From the NCBI RefSeq assembly GCF_021134715.1, contig NC_060026.1, positions 16,111,001 through 16,175,000 of the forward strand: a stretch of DNA of 64,000 bases, given 5' to 3'. The position numbers were made by a program, and so were the translations under genes. The notes below the pieces were generated by a model. That model had not been told where the DNA came from and did not search any database. It was given only the letters and a program-made list of their open reading frames with translations. Below, one piece after another: positions 36,030-55,667 of this stretch. Within the stretch, counting starts at the first letter, position 1. Every line of letters begins with the position of its first letter. This DNA comes from Daphnia pulex (taxonomy: Eukaryota; Arthropoda; Branchiopoda; Diplostraca; Daphniidae).

Positions 36030-37300
36030 TGGGAAATAAGATGGTCTGTTTTAATCAATGACCGTGTCATGTCGCCTGTCGATAACCTCGACATGAAATT
36101 CAAGTGCGACGTGTTTGGTTTTCACAAAATGTTTTCCACGCTGGCGAGAGGCGAAGACGAAAGATAAAAATCACATAAAACCAGAGTATCAAAGTCTCAT
36201 GAGTCTCATTTCCAACATTTTGAGAAAATGCCAGCATTTTCATTTCCGAACATTTAATATGATCTTTTAAAGCAAAAAAGTGCCACTAATAAAATCATAA
36301 AATTCGAGCGAATATTATCTCAAGTGCATTTGATATTCTGATGTGCCCACATATTTTTATGATAGTCTACACAGATAAGGTAGACCTGTTTCATTAATAT
36401 GATGTGAATTGATTTAAAAATTTCTTTTTCAAAATGTCTGTGTGTTCGTTATGAATTTTTCGTAATTCTTCACATTACAAATAAAAAGAGAAAAATTGAA
36501 CGAGAAGAATAAACTAAGACCCCCCCCCCCCAAAAAAAAAAAAATCAACAGATATATACAAGCAGTTCATTTTGAGTATCATATCGTCTTTCATTTCTAG
36601 GAATCCAATACTCGTCTATCTTTTAAAACATATCGAGCTACAGGATTATCAGACCATACGATGTGGGATGGAACTTTGGATTGGGTGGATTTGGGCAACT
36701 CATCAATCAATCAACTAACCAGCAGTAGACAGCGGATTTGTTTGTTATTACTCGTATCACTTGGCCAGGAATATTCAATTACGTTTCTGTTTATACTAGT
36801 CTTTCACTCGCTGCTGGTTGGCGAAAACTAATAATAAATAAATAAATAATTTAATCAGGATATTGACACACTTGCACACGCAATGCTGCCGAAACTCTAT
36901 AAAAACCCATTCGAATGAATCTGCCCAATTTTTCAGTATATATAATTGTGTAAAAGTGTGTAAAATTTCTGCGTCCAAAGAAATTCTTCTTTTGAAATAC
37001 GTCCGGACCTGATTTTCGTTTTCTCTACGTAATTCCTTTCCAGTCGATGCTTCATTTGAAAGAAAGCGTTCAAATCTGGTCGACGATTGCTTATTTGGAT
37101 TCACGGTTCACCCTCGTTTTTGTTTGACAACAAAACCGTAACCAATTTACCCAATTTACGGGTTTGATGCTGGAGGTGTGGCGTCCCTTTGAGGTTCAAC
37201 ATCCAAAAACATTGACGACCCGAAACAAAACGCTCAAAATGAACGTCAACACCAACATTTGGACAAGGGAATTTTAAGGGAGAAGGGAATTCATTCGTTT
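36030..37300. repeat. Gene-less copy of the secreted-protein locus flanks
   Basis: 36030-36950 matches the upstream flank 10860-11760 and 37140-37290 matches the downstream flank 13385-13530, in the same order and orientation, with no coding region like 11937-13256 between. The interval 36950-37130 holds no clear remnant. A C12 run followed by A13 occurs at 36520-36544. Confidence 0.7.
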
Positions 37301-37429
37301 ACAATTCATTAAGGGGTGGCCATTTCTTTACAAAAAATTAAACTGTGTATGCAACTGCCGACTAGACTTACTGAATACACTAGCCAAGTTTCAAGTTTTT
37401 ATCCCAGCAAAGAAATGAAATATCGGATA

Positions 37430-37560
37430 CATCCCAGGGTGCATTATACATAGTAAAAAGAAATATAGTTTGATAACATGTAAACGTTAAAAAGTTTCCG
37501 ATCAATGGCAAAAATTGACAGTGCCGCTAAAAGAACGATTCAAATTTACAGATTCCTAGC
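37430..37560 (-). pseudogene. Relic of alpha-1,4-glycosyltransferase 3' end
   Basis: The stretches 'atcccagggtgcattataca' and 'gtaaacgttaaaaagtttcc' match 46020-46095, the stop region and 3' flank of the intact minus-strand gene. Only this end is left; coding sequence is lost after a few codons. Confidence 0.5.
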
Positions 37561-37589
37561 TAAAAATTAGACAAAGGAATTCGGCAACA

Positions 37590-39050
37590 ATTCATGTTAA
37601 AAACTGATATGAAAATTAAAAGTAACTGCCAAAACCAGGGGGGTCTAACTCAATTGCGAATTATTCAAAGGCAACCAAAAACAAGACTCAAAAGAGGGAG
37701 GGGCTTGGGCCTGGACTTTAGTCAACGACCGATTCTACCTTTTTCCATCGACAACAAATCCAAGACTGAGCTGTGCAATAATCAAGGGCAAGGCTTTAGT
37801 TTTTCGACAATAACTCTAAAAGGATAATTCAAATTCATAAAAACCTAGCTAAACAATCGAAAAAGATATTCGGCAGTGTAGCAAAAACAGGGGTCTTACT
37901 CAAAGTCAACAAGCCTGAAATGAATACGACGGCCAATCAGAAACTCTCACACGACCACGTGGAAAAGACACAAAAGGAAAAAAGGTGCGAAATCAGCTGG
38001 GCTTCAGCCATCGACCATTTTTACCTCTATCCATCGCAAATCAAAAGAAAACAAACTGTACTATATGCAATCGGCAATCTCAAATGGCAAACGAATTAAA
38101 AGGATTTCCTACCTTGAAATTTGAAATCAGTGGTCGTCGTCGAAACAGCCGGACGTTGGATTTGGCCCAGATCCAACTCGCAGTCCTAGTTCCAGCTGCG
38201 TCCATTCTGGGTTTGGGATGGCCCTTGATCAGGTGATGTAGGTGATGGACGATATCACAGGTGACGAAATGGCCACGAAGTTTCCCGCCAGACAGTTTTT
38301 TCGATGGCCGACCTCACCGTCGTGGTGTTCACCGATGCGTGTTCCAAGTCCAACACGTTTGGCATCAAACGACGTCACAATGGAGATTTCAATTTTCGAC
38401 AGATTGTCAGTTTTAACACGATAAGAATTAGTTCACTTGACCACACCACCACGTTGATTATCCATTGCGAAAAATTCATTCCAAAATCCAAAGTTGGAAC
38501 TCAATTCCACCAGCAACATTCCAATCTGCACGCCTCTAGGAAACTGATAAGAATGATACGATTAGTGACAATGTCCTTGAAGAACAAAAGATCGCGGTTA
38601 AAAAAAAGGAGGATAGGCTTACAAAAAAGAAAAATGGCCGCCATTTCGGCGCGAAATGTTGCCCTCTACCGGAGGAAATTCAACCTATTTGTAGTTCAGT
38701 ATGAAATGGGTTTCAGCAACATATGGAAGAAAGAATCACAAACGGATGAAACAAAAGATGTGGCATTTTGGCTGCTGTCAGTCTTCTTCAATCCAAAAAT
38801 AAAAACCATAATTTTTTTTCCTCATGTAAGTTATTGCGCATGGATGTGATTGGAGTTTGTAAGAGTTATTCAAGGGAGGAAAATGAACTGCCACCCTGAG
38901 CCCTTTTAGCCCTTTACACATCTCTTAACAGGTCTTAGACTAACTAACCGCTCTCGTCAGTCGTCACCAATGTTATCAAATGCTCTGGTTAGATCTCTTC
39001 CGTTCATTTACCTCAAGCGTAGTGACTCATCTCAAAAATGACATACATAA
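37590..39050. repeat. Duplicated block (with 48900-50750), including block copy D
   Basis: Colinear with 48900-50750: 'gaggggcttgggcctggac', 'cgaccgattctacctttttc', 'acggccaatcagaaactctc', the exon-like segment (38100-38230), a single-ended MITE-like piece (38600-38640) and 'caagggaggaa'. A 181-codon frame at 38304-38849 is partly repeated at 50210-50446, but both follow from near-identical DNA and have no domain. Each copy sits upstream of a receptor (copy 2 and copy 3). Confidence 0.7.
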
Positions 39051-39075
39051 CAGTAACAAATTTGAAACAGATTAG

Positions 39076-39700
39076 AATGTATCCGGTGCAATGGAAAAGA
39101 TGAGGGGTCGATGATCTCGAACAAGTTTGACTGAAATCCTGTTTCGAGCTTTTTTGTTTTTAAATCAGCTGCTGGTCGCTATTTGCTGAGCAACTTGATC
39201 CAACAGCGAATTCCAACCACTTTCTCCGTCGGCCCATCGGGCACTGACCGTCCGTTTCACAGCCGCTAGTTGAGAAATCTTGGGAGTAAAGAACTGGACA
39301 GAAAAACAATAAGATGAGCATTAAATACTTTTCCAAAGCACGTCAAATGCTCAAATCGAGGTAGGTCCGTTGTGTCCCAAATAATAAAAACAGGATTGAG
39401 ATTGACATTTCAATTCATGTCCCATAACCAAATAATAATAATTTTATACCTTCAACTATGTTGACATATAGATCATTGCCATCTCGGTGATATTTTAATC
39501 TGCACAGCAACGTTGATTGTAATCCCGAACGGCAAATAAACCTGCGGTAGTACGTAACGGGACGCACATAAATGGAATCGAGAAATAATTACTAGCAGCA
39601 TCGACTCAGCCGACTAATTAAGTCCGTTACCTAGATTGCTGACGTCATCCAACCCTTCCAATTGATGAATGCCGGGAGAGAGGTAACCGGTCTTTGTATG
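39076..39700 (-). pseudogene. Alpha-1,4-glycosyltransferase pseudogene
   Basis: Read on the minus strand this follows the intact gene at 46079-47156 over most of exons 2-3. Plus-strand matches include 'gatgatctcgaacaag', 'cagctgctggtcg...tgctgagcaacttg', 'cactttctccgtcggcc', 'ggtccgttgtgtcccaaa', 'gcggtagtacgtaacgggac' and 'gattgctgacgt'. Many indels and stops break the frame, and the segment with the DXD motif is badly damaged. It follows receptor copy 1 as the intact gene follows copy 2, as expected if receptor and glycosyltransferase were duplicated as a pair. Confidence 0.78.
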
Positions 39701-39740
39701 AAATCTTGGTCTGACGACTTGCAAGTCTCCAACATCCTGA

Positions 39741-41629
39741 TGAAAATTAGACCAGCGAAAGAGAAAATTATTGAATGAAATGAACGTTATATTGAATGAA
39801 ATGAACTAAAATACTTTGCATAATGTATAGGGTCTTGCATGAAACCGGTTAGTCAATTACTAAGCAATTTGTGCGCTTTCTCAACACAACTAGATAGCTA
39901 TTTCTATCGAACTGACCGCATTTCCAACGGATTCTGTTATTATTGGGCGTAAATTAGATCCCTCGATCCACTGGTATTAAAAGAAACCTTTCTATCCGTC
40001 TGCAAAATCGGGAATCCCATTTTCCCCCCGACTACGTCAACGTTGTCTTATTTGGAGCCCAAGTTTAATCTCAAATTGGGGTTAGCGCGAATCGATTGAC
40101 GCAAATCAACCACTTGTTCAGTTCTTTAAGAAAAAAGCAACTTGGGAGTTGGTGTTTCAACCATTTTCTCTATGCTGCTGATTTCTTTTTCGAAAATAAA
40201 TTAACTATATTATGCATCATTCACATACATTTGAGTGTTTTCCTGTACCAGTATTACTGCACCACTGTCAATCGATAATTAGTCCAGCCGCTAAACTGAC
40301 AATAATTTGTCTAGTTAAATTTAATTGCGCAATCGAGAATAGCAAAATTTCTTTTTTAGATTTTGACTTTGGCTGACGACTTTTTGGAGGGGTTGAATTG
40401 GGAACAGGAATTTCAGCAGTAAATCAGTAAGAAAAATCGTATAGAGATGGAAAGTCAATCCCCTTAATGGCAATTTAGTCCAAATGACGATGCAAAGCTA
40501 TGTCGTCATTGAGTTTTTCCAAGTAAAATGTTAAGCCAGCGCCCAATAAAAATCATTTGATAGCCTTCATCAAACTTTACTTTTATCACCTGCAGGTTTA
40601 TTTTGGCGATTTGAACAAATTACTTTTTCCCTCGTAGCAATAGCCATTTTTTGTTATTTAAACATAAAATTTTCCTCTTTGCTCGCCTCAAAAACCTTGA
40701 AACTTCTTTGGATTATTTTTTATCACCAAGAAACTTTTACTAATAATTCCAGTTGCTATCCCCTCGTTCGTATAACCTTGGTGTCGGGGTGTCTGAGGTA
40801 AATTATTGTCATTTCTATGTGGTTTTTGAACCTAAACATTTCCTCCTTGGCCATAATGTATGCAATTTCCTAGAAGGATGGAACGATACGCATAATGCTC
40901 TTCCTTATTTGATCGCCCAAAGCTGTGGGTTTTTTTTTTTGTAAAAGGGAAAGCACATCATCAAATTCATCCTCGGGGAAGGTGAATCTTCCGTTTGGAA
41001 TGAAGGTGGCTGCCACCATGCCCTGTAGGCAGCAGACGCATGTACATGTATGGCTCCTTTGCTTTTGCAAACTTTAGTTCAGTAGGAAAACCGGTTCCAG
41101 CAACACTCTCTTCTCCTAGGAAAGGAAAGCGTCAAAACCACAAAACAGAAAAACAAAAGACGAAAGACACGCCTCCCTGATTTCTTCACTCCAAAAATAA
41201 AATCACAACCAGGATTTTGCATTGTTCAAGTCAGTGCAGTCCGACGTACAGTTCGAGTCGGCCGTCATCTCAGTCACTCGTTGGCTGTCGACTCACGCTG
41301 GCTGGGTCTCGTTTTTCAAAAGTGATTCTGCATTACGCAATGCTCATTAGTTACAAAGTGCCAAAATTTGTGTGAACTTGTGGGAAAACAATCATTAAGA
41401 AAAGCTGGTAAAACCAAACAGTAAAATTCTTCAGTCACTTACTACAAAGAGTTACTCAATCGGTTTTTCCCCTGACTCGCTTTGACTCTCGCCAATCCCT
41501 CACGGATATCGTCGACCTACAAAAAGGCCAACATGCAAAATAAGTGAAATTTGTTTCCTTGTTACTTTTTCATCCTCTTTAGTTAGAGGGGAAATTTCTT
41601 AATTCGCGTAGTGCCTTCAACTGAGAACA
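39741..41629. other. Upstream region of receptor copy 2
   Basis: AT-rich to about 40740. About 40780-41140 repeats the block at 35040-35420. A minus-strand frame (40870-41070) in it contains an A/T homopolymer and is not preserved in the sister copy. About 41475-41545 matches the conserved receptor upstream region. No further gene is seen. Confidence 0.45.
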
Positions 41630-45810
<4,181 letters not shown>

Positions 45811-46078
45811 TTTACTTTGACCGTCCCATCGCATCCCAGGAAACAAATGAAATGGAATAGCGAATCGCTAGGACCCTTCAGACCTGTACTGTATTAGACC
45901 CTCAGGTTTTATCTGGACATTACCAAAAGTTGTTTCGGTCCAAGTAAAAGCCCATTTGTTGCCAAATCGCTCTGATTTTATCGCTATCTTACATGTGCTT
46001 TCAAACTTAACGTGTGTATATCCCAGAGCGACATTTTACATAATAAAAACTAATTTCGCTTTTTAAAATATGTAGACG

Positions 46079-47415
46079 TTAAAAAGTTTCCGGGGCAATG
46101 GCAAAATTGGCAGGACAATGATCTCGAGCCAGTCGATTGTAGTCCTGCGTCGAATTCTTGTAAATCGGCTGGTCTTTGCTCAACTTGTTCCAAATGTGAA
46201 CTCCGATCACTTTCTCAGTCAACCAATCGGATAGCGTATCCGTTTCGTTGGCCATTCGCCGGATGAACAATTCATTCATCTTGGAATAATGAACTGGATG
46301 GAATGACGATGTCGGCAGAACATTAAATCCCCGACATGTGACGTAATCCATCGACGTTAGATTGCCAACGTTGCACCAATTTTGCAAGACGCGTAAAATC
46401 ATAGAAGGACCGTTGTGTCCCCAAACATCTGGTCTGTTCAAAAATAAAATCGCTTTAAGATTTTTGAACAGCTCCTGATAAAGCCAAACATTACTAAAAA
46501 AGCAACTTACTTAAAGTTGATGATAAAGTCTTTGATGGCCAGTTGAATTACAGGGTTATTTAAATCCGCATGGATCACATCGTTATTGATATCGTTTCCA
46601 TCCTGAGCGGCAACAAAATTGCGATAGTACGTAACGGGTCGCACGGAAATGATGTCGAGATCGAAATAATATCCGCCGTATTTGGACAGAGTCAGCAAAC
46701 GAAGTCCATTACTCAAATTGTTGACGTAAAATCCATTTCTCCAATCGGAACAGTGATACCAATGCTCTAGCGCTGTTCCGGCCATGTAATCATCCAAATT
46801 GATGCTGATTAGGTGGACGTTGTTGTACTTTTTCTCGAGTTCCTGCACAGTGTCTAGACTGGTGTTGATTTTGACGTTGACGAAAAGGACGTAGACCGTC
46901 AGGTTTGGGTTGTGCAAGGCAAGTGACTCGACCGCGCAAGCCTGTCGAACGCTCAAGCCACCGCTGCCAGAGGTTTCAATAAAAAAGGCCCTGTCACGAT
47001 TGAAATTCGCTGGATCGCTTTCAAGTTCAGGAATCGAAGGCTCCGGTTCCGTACAAGTAAAAGTGCAATTTTTGCGACCGCAAATGTCTTCTTGCTGATT
47101 TGCTGACAGACAACAAGTTGCTCGATCAACTGTCATCGTCAGAGAGCCATGCAAATCTGTCTGAATGTGAAAAATTAAAAATCAGAAAATTGAATTCTAA
47201 CCCATTGCGATAGTTTGAGCTACTTGTCTGTAGTAATTGTTGTGCCACTGAATAAAAATGATGAAATAGATAGCGCAGCTAGACAAAATCAAGAACTTTA
47301 TAACGGGCCACACGAGAATAAGTTGACGGCTGGAGCACCTGGTCAAGCGATTGATATTCCAGTGGCAAATGACTTCTCCCGGAGAACCGTCTGTTTTGCT
47401 ACTGGAAGCCACCAT
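46079..47415 (-). CDS. Alpha-1,4-glycosyltransferase (A4GALT-like, GT32 type)
   Basis: Exons 47415-47202, 47156-46511 and 46433-46079, 404 residues. The second exon starts after the second of two adjacent AGs (attcagacag), the only one that keeps phase. Type II Golgi topology: short cytosolic tail, membrane anchor about 32-55, Cys-rich stem (ICGRKNCTFTC). Catalytic region: FIETSG, then YGGYYFDLDIISVRP with the DXD motif (about 237-239) that binds UDP-sugar and metal, then PDVWGHNGPSMI and a C-terminal region typical of A4GALT/A4GNT proteins. Vertebrate A4GALT makes Gb3; the insect homologue extends arthro-series glycolipids with GalNAc, so the donor here is open. It lies tail-to-tail with receptor copy 2, about 270 bases between stops. 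Confidence 0.88.
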
Positions 47416-48899
47416 GTTTCAACTAACCTTTCTACGCAATGTCCAGCTTTGATTTGAAAGCCGTGTAGTTGAAATAAGACCCTTTTGTAACAGCTAAGAA
47501 ATATTGACTTTTTCTTTCCTTGGAGGACGCGACACCAATCTGCATTAAGTAACACGAACCCGTGAACCCTCCCGAGACATTCAAATGAAAGAAAAAGGTT
47601 TTAATGTAAAAAATCTAATCTATCAGCTATCCCACCTGAGGCTTTGTTAATTGCTATTTTATTTGTTTGTCAAATTGATAAGCATTGGTCTTCAGCCATC
47701 GGCTATATTTCATGTCGCCGTTTGCGATTGCTTTTTCCTAAAACGAATAAATCAAACGGAACCTAATTGCCAAATTCCTTATTCATACGATAAAAACTGT
47801 TAACAACAAAATTATATCAATTCATAAAGTCGGTGCAATGAAAAGGAAAGAATGATTTTCACGGTAGCATGTCAAATCCCCGGTGGCTATTGCAGAGTCA
47901 ACGACTTGACGATTGCACCACTTTATTTTAAAAAACGGAAAATCGAAGCAGGTATATTGTGTCCCCATACGCCCATGAGCAATATCAAACGCAGGATTGA
48001 CAAATCAATTCAGAGCTGAATTTAACAAGCGTCTAGTGTGCTTGAAACGATTGACAAAGCTGCCAATCAATGACAATTCAAACGTTTCAACAGCAAACAA
48101 AAACACAAAAATTTACTTTTACCGATTGGCAAATAGTGCGTCCACTGAAAAAAGGTGTCAAAATATAGCCGCGCGACAAAAGTATAGTTAGGCAACCTTC
48201 ACGTCACAATAGCGAACTTATCGCCGATCTTTTCGTACAAAACGACAAGAGACAATTTCAAAAGGGTCTTGTTCATCAGATGCTTATTCTTGATATGAAT
48301 GAAATGATTTGATGTTCTAAAAGTATTACCCAGAGCAACGTCTTGTTCGTTGTTGAATGGAAAGGTGTATACAAAAATCTATGGTATAGGTCGTGGTAGA
48401 CCCTTCACTCTCACCAAGTTTGTTTTAAAATCAAACCGTAGAATAGAAATGAGACAACTACTATTGATTGGATGACCCTTGTTCCCCTTCAAATCCTGTT
48501 TATAGTAAACTTGATTCCTCATCAGGTTCATTGCCCCTCTGTCAGTCCCCCGTTGAAGACCAGTTGACTAATTTGGCCGTCTGCACTGTTATGGCATTTC
48601 TTTTTCTTTAAAGACGATCATATTTGGAGCTCATCCCAAAGAAGGCAGTGGAGAAAGTCGTAAAAAGATCCCTTATTTGGTTGTATATCTATTGCCATCT
48701 GCCATCTTTCGTTGCCAATGAATCAAAAGTGAAAATTTATTCATTTTGTTTTTCAAGTCTCGCTTAACAAATTAGAATATTTGGGAAATCATTTTAGTAC
48801 AGAAGAGGTAAAAGTTGTCAAGCCCATCAAAAATGATTTTACCCTAACGTCCAATTTTAATGGGGTGGTTGTGACAGGGCAATTAAGGTAACCGGTTGG
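47416..48899. other. Intergenic after A4GALT-like gene
   Basis: Contains the 5' leader and promoter of the minus-strand gene and a short relic (47880-48020). The remainder is AT-rich. An 'acccagagcaacgtcttgttcg' stretch near 48330 resembles the 3' flank of the glycosyltransferase but is too short to call. Confidence 0.45.
47880..48020 (-). pseudogene. Second relic of the alpha-1,4-glycosyltransferase
   Basis: Plus-strand 'gattgcaccactttattttaaaaaacgg...gtatattgtgtccccata' and 'aacgcaggattgacaaatcaattcag' match 46370-46430 of the intact gene and 39390-39415 of the pseudogene. No frame remains. Confidence 0.5.
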
Positions 48900-50750
48900 G
48901 AGACAAAAACCGTTACATCAGACGGACTTTAATCATCGATTCGAATTCGAACAACGCAACAACAGGGTTTGACTCAGGCAGTAAGCTTGAAATAATAAAC
49001 ACGATGATCAACAAAAAAATCAACAAGGGAAAGGCTAAAAAGAGAAAAGGAGGGGCTTGGGCCTGGGCTTCAATAAACGACCAATTCTACCTTTATCCAT
49101 CGACAACAAATTGAAAACTAAGCATCTCTGAATGAACAATTCTTTCATCTTATGAAAAATGAGCTGGATGGAACGACGATAATATTCAAATGTTAAGACA
49201 GTGTCGCAAAAAAACGATTCAAATTGACAAAATCATGGCTAAACAAGAGAAACAGTTATGCGGCAGTGTCACAACAACACCAGCGTAATTCAAATGTGGA
49301 CGGATCAAAATAAAATAAAAAGACAATCGCAAGACTTAAGTCCCAAAAAGAAAAGGCGCCAAAAGCTGATCGATCGATTTAAACTTATTTGTCCATCGAT
49401 AACAAATCTAAAACTGAGCTGTGCAATAATCATGGGCAAAGCTTTAGTTTTTCGACAATGCCTCTAAAAGGATGATTCAAATTTAAAAACAAAACCCTGA
49501 CTAAACCGTAAAAACAGGAATTCGACAGTATAGCAAAAACAGTGGTCTAACACTCAGAGGCAAATTATTCAAAGTCAACAAGCCTGAAATAAAATACGAC
49601 GGCCAATCAGAAACTCTCACAACTCACACGACCACGTGGAAAAGACAAAAAGGAAAAAAGGTGCGAAATCAGCTGAGCTTCAGCCATCGATCGATTCGAT
49701 CATTATCCATCGCTAATCAATAAAAAAAAACTGAGCTATGCAATCCGCAATCTCAAATGGCAAATGAATTAAAATATTTCCTACCTTGAAATTTGAAATC
49801 AGCGGTCGTCGTCGAGACAGCCGGACGTTGGATTGGGCCCAGATCCAACTCGCAGTCCTAGTTCCAGCTGCGTCCATTCTGGATTGGGGAAGGCCCTTGA
49901 TCTTGTAGGTGATGGACGATATCACAGGTGACGAAATGGCCACGAAGCTTCCCGCCAGGCAGATTTTTCGATGGCCGACTTCACCGTCACGATGTTCACC
50001 GATCCCTGTCCCAAGTCCAACATCACAATGGAGATTTCAATGTTCGACAAATTGTCAGTTTTAACACGATAAGGATCAGTTCACTTGATCACGCCACGTT
50101 ATGATCATCCATCGCGAAAAATTCATTTCGCGATTCCAAAGTTGGCCGGTTTCAGCTCAATTCCACCAGCAAACATTCCAATCTGCACGCCTCTAGGAAA
50201 CTGATAAGAATGATAGGGTTAGTGACAATAATGTCCTTGAAGAACAAAAGATCGCGGTTAAAAAAAAGGAGGATAGGCTTACAAAAAAGAAAAATGGCCG
50301 CCATTTCGGCGCGAAATGTTGCCCTCTACCGGAGGAAATTCAACCTTTTTGTATTTCAGGATGAAATGGGTTTCAGCAACATATGGAAGAAAGAATCACA
50401 AACGGATGAAGCAAAGATGTGGCTGTCTTCTTCAATCCAAAAATAAAACCAGGAACATATCAGCTTGATTTCTCCCTCATTAAATATTTATTGCGTCGGT
50501 TTGTGGTTTAATTTTAATTTCGAATATTAATCCAAGGGAGGAAGTCAAAAGGGAATGTGTATCGCTAGCACTGCAGCCCTTCAGGTCCTTTACACCAGGT
50601 TTTAGCTTTATCTCAACTAACCGCACTCGTCACCACTGTTATCAAATGTCCTAGTTACATCTCTTCAGTACATTCACCTCAAACGCCGTGATTCATCTCT
50701 AAACTGACATTTTACATAACAATAACAAATTTGAATTAAATTAAAATGTG
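48900..50750. repeat. Duplicated block (with 37590-39050), including block copy E
   Basis: Colinear with 37590-39050. It includes the exon-like minus-strand segment (about 49780-49940; residues RVGSGPNPTSGC) with the donor-like CAAGGTAGGAAAT, and the single-ended MITE-like piece near 50260. It sits upstream of receptor copy 3 as its partner sits upstream of copy 2, but it lacks the glycosyltransferase pseudogene that follows the partner. Confidence 0.7.
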
Positions 50751-51227
50751 TTACTGAATGCGCGAAATGAATTACGGCAAATTTCAATATCCCGATCTTT
50801 GCTATAATTACCTTGTCGTAACGAAAGGAGCAATAACCCGTCTCCTATAGGAAATGGTAAGAACCACAAAACTGGATAAGTAAAACAATATGGCTAATAA
50901 ATCTAGACTTTTATTCAAAAATAAGAAAACAGAACCTTCTAGACTTTTCCTTTGTTGAAGTTATTCCCCTTTCACGTACAGTTCAAGTCGGTCGTGGCCT
51001 CGGTGCCTTTTGGGCTGCCGACTCTCGTTGACTCGCATTGGTGTTGGGTTTTCCAATAGTGATTCTGTATTATTTGCGCAATAACCATTAGTTTCAAATT
51101 TGTGAGAAAATAATAATTAAGAAAAGCTCATAAAACTAGTAAGATTCAACAGAAAACAGTTACCCAATCGGTTTTTCCCCTCACTCGCTTCGACTCTCGC
51201 CCATCCCTCACGCTCGCATCCTCAACC

Positions 51228-51235
51228 TATAAAAG
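51228..51235 (+). promoter_or_regulatory. TATA box of receptor copy 3
   Basis: TATAAAAG within the conserved receptor upstream region, about 300 bases before the ATG. In copies 1 and 2 the same position has lost the canonical sequence. Confidence 0.5.
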
Positions 51236-51533
51236 AGGCAACATGCCAAATGAAATAAATTTCTTCTAGTTGCCTTTCCACAGCCTCTTCGGTTTGCGGG
51301 GAATTCCTAAACGGTGCCCAAGGGGTTGCTGACTCTGGCGATTCACTTGACCGGAAAAAGACCTGGGAAAACAAACAAACAAAAATAAGACAAATTAGGA
51401 AAGATCCGGAATATTTTGAAGAGGAAATTTCGGGAAACCCCCACAATAAAAACTTCCGGAAATCTGGGCAAAATTTAGATCGGCAATAGGCAACTCCTCA
51501 CGTAGTGCCAGTGTTGTCCTTCAACCGGGAACA

Positions 51534-55667
<4,134 letters not shown>

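Noticed and set aside
36520..36544. C12 run followed by A13
   Set aside because: Simple homopolymer expansion relative to its sister block near 11290; not evidence of poly-A insertion because no retrocopy precedes it.
38304..38849. 181-codon plus-strand frame, partly repeated at 50210-50446
   Set aside because: Conservation follows from recent duplication of the DNA; it runs through a MITE-like piece and has no domain.
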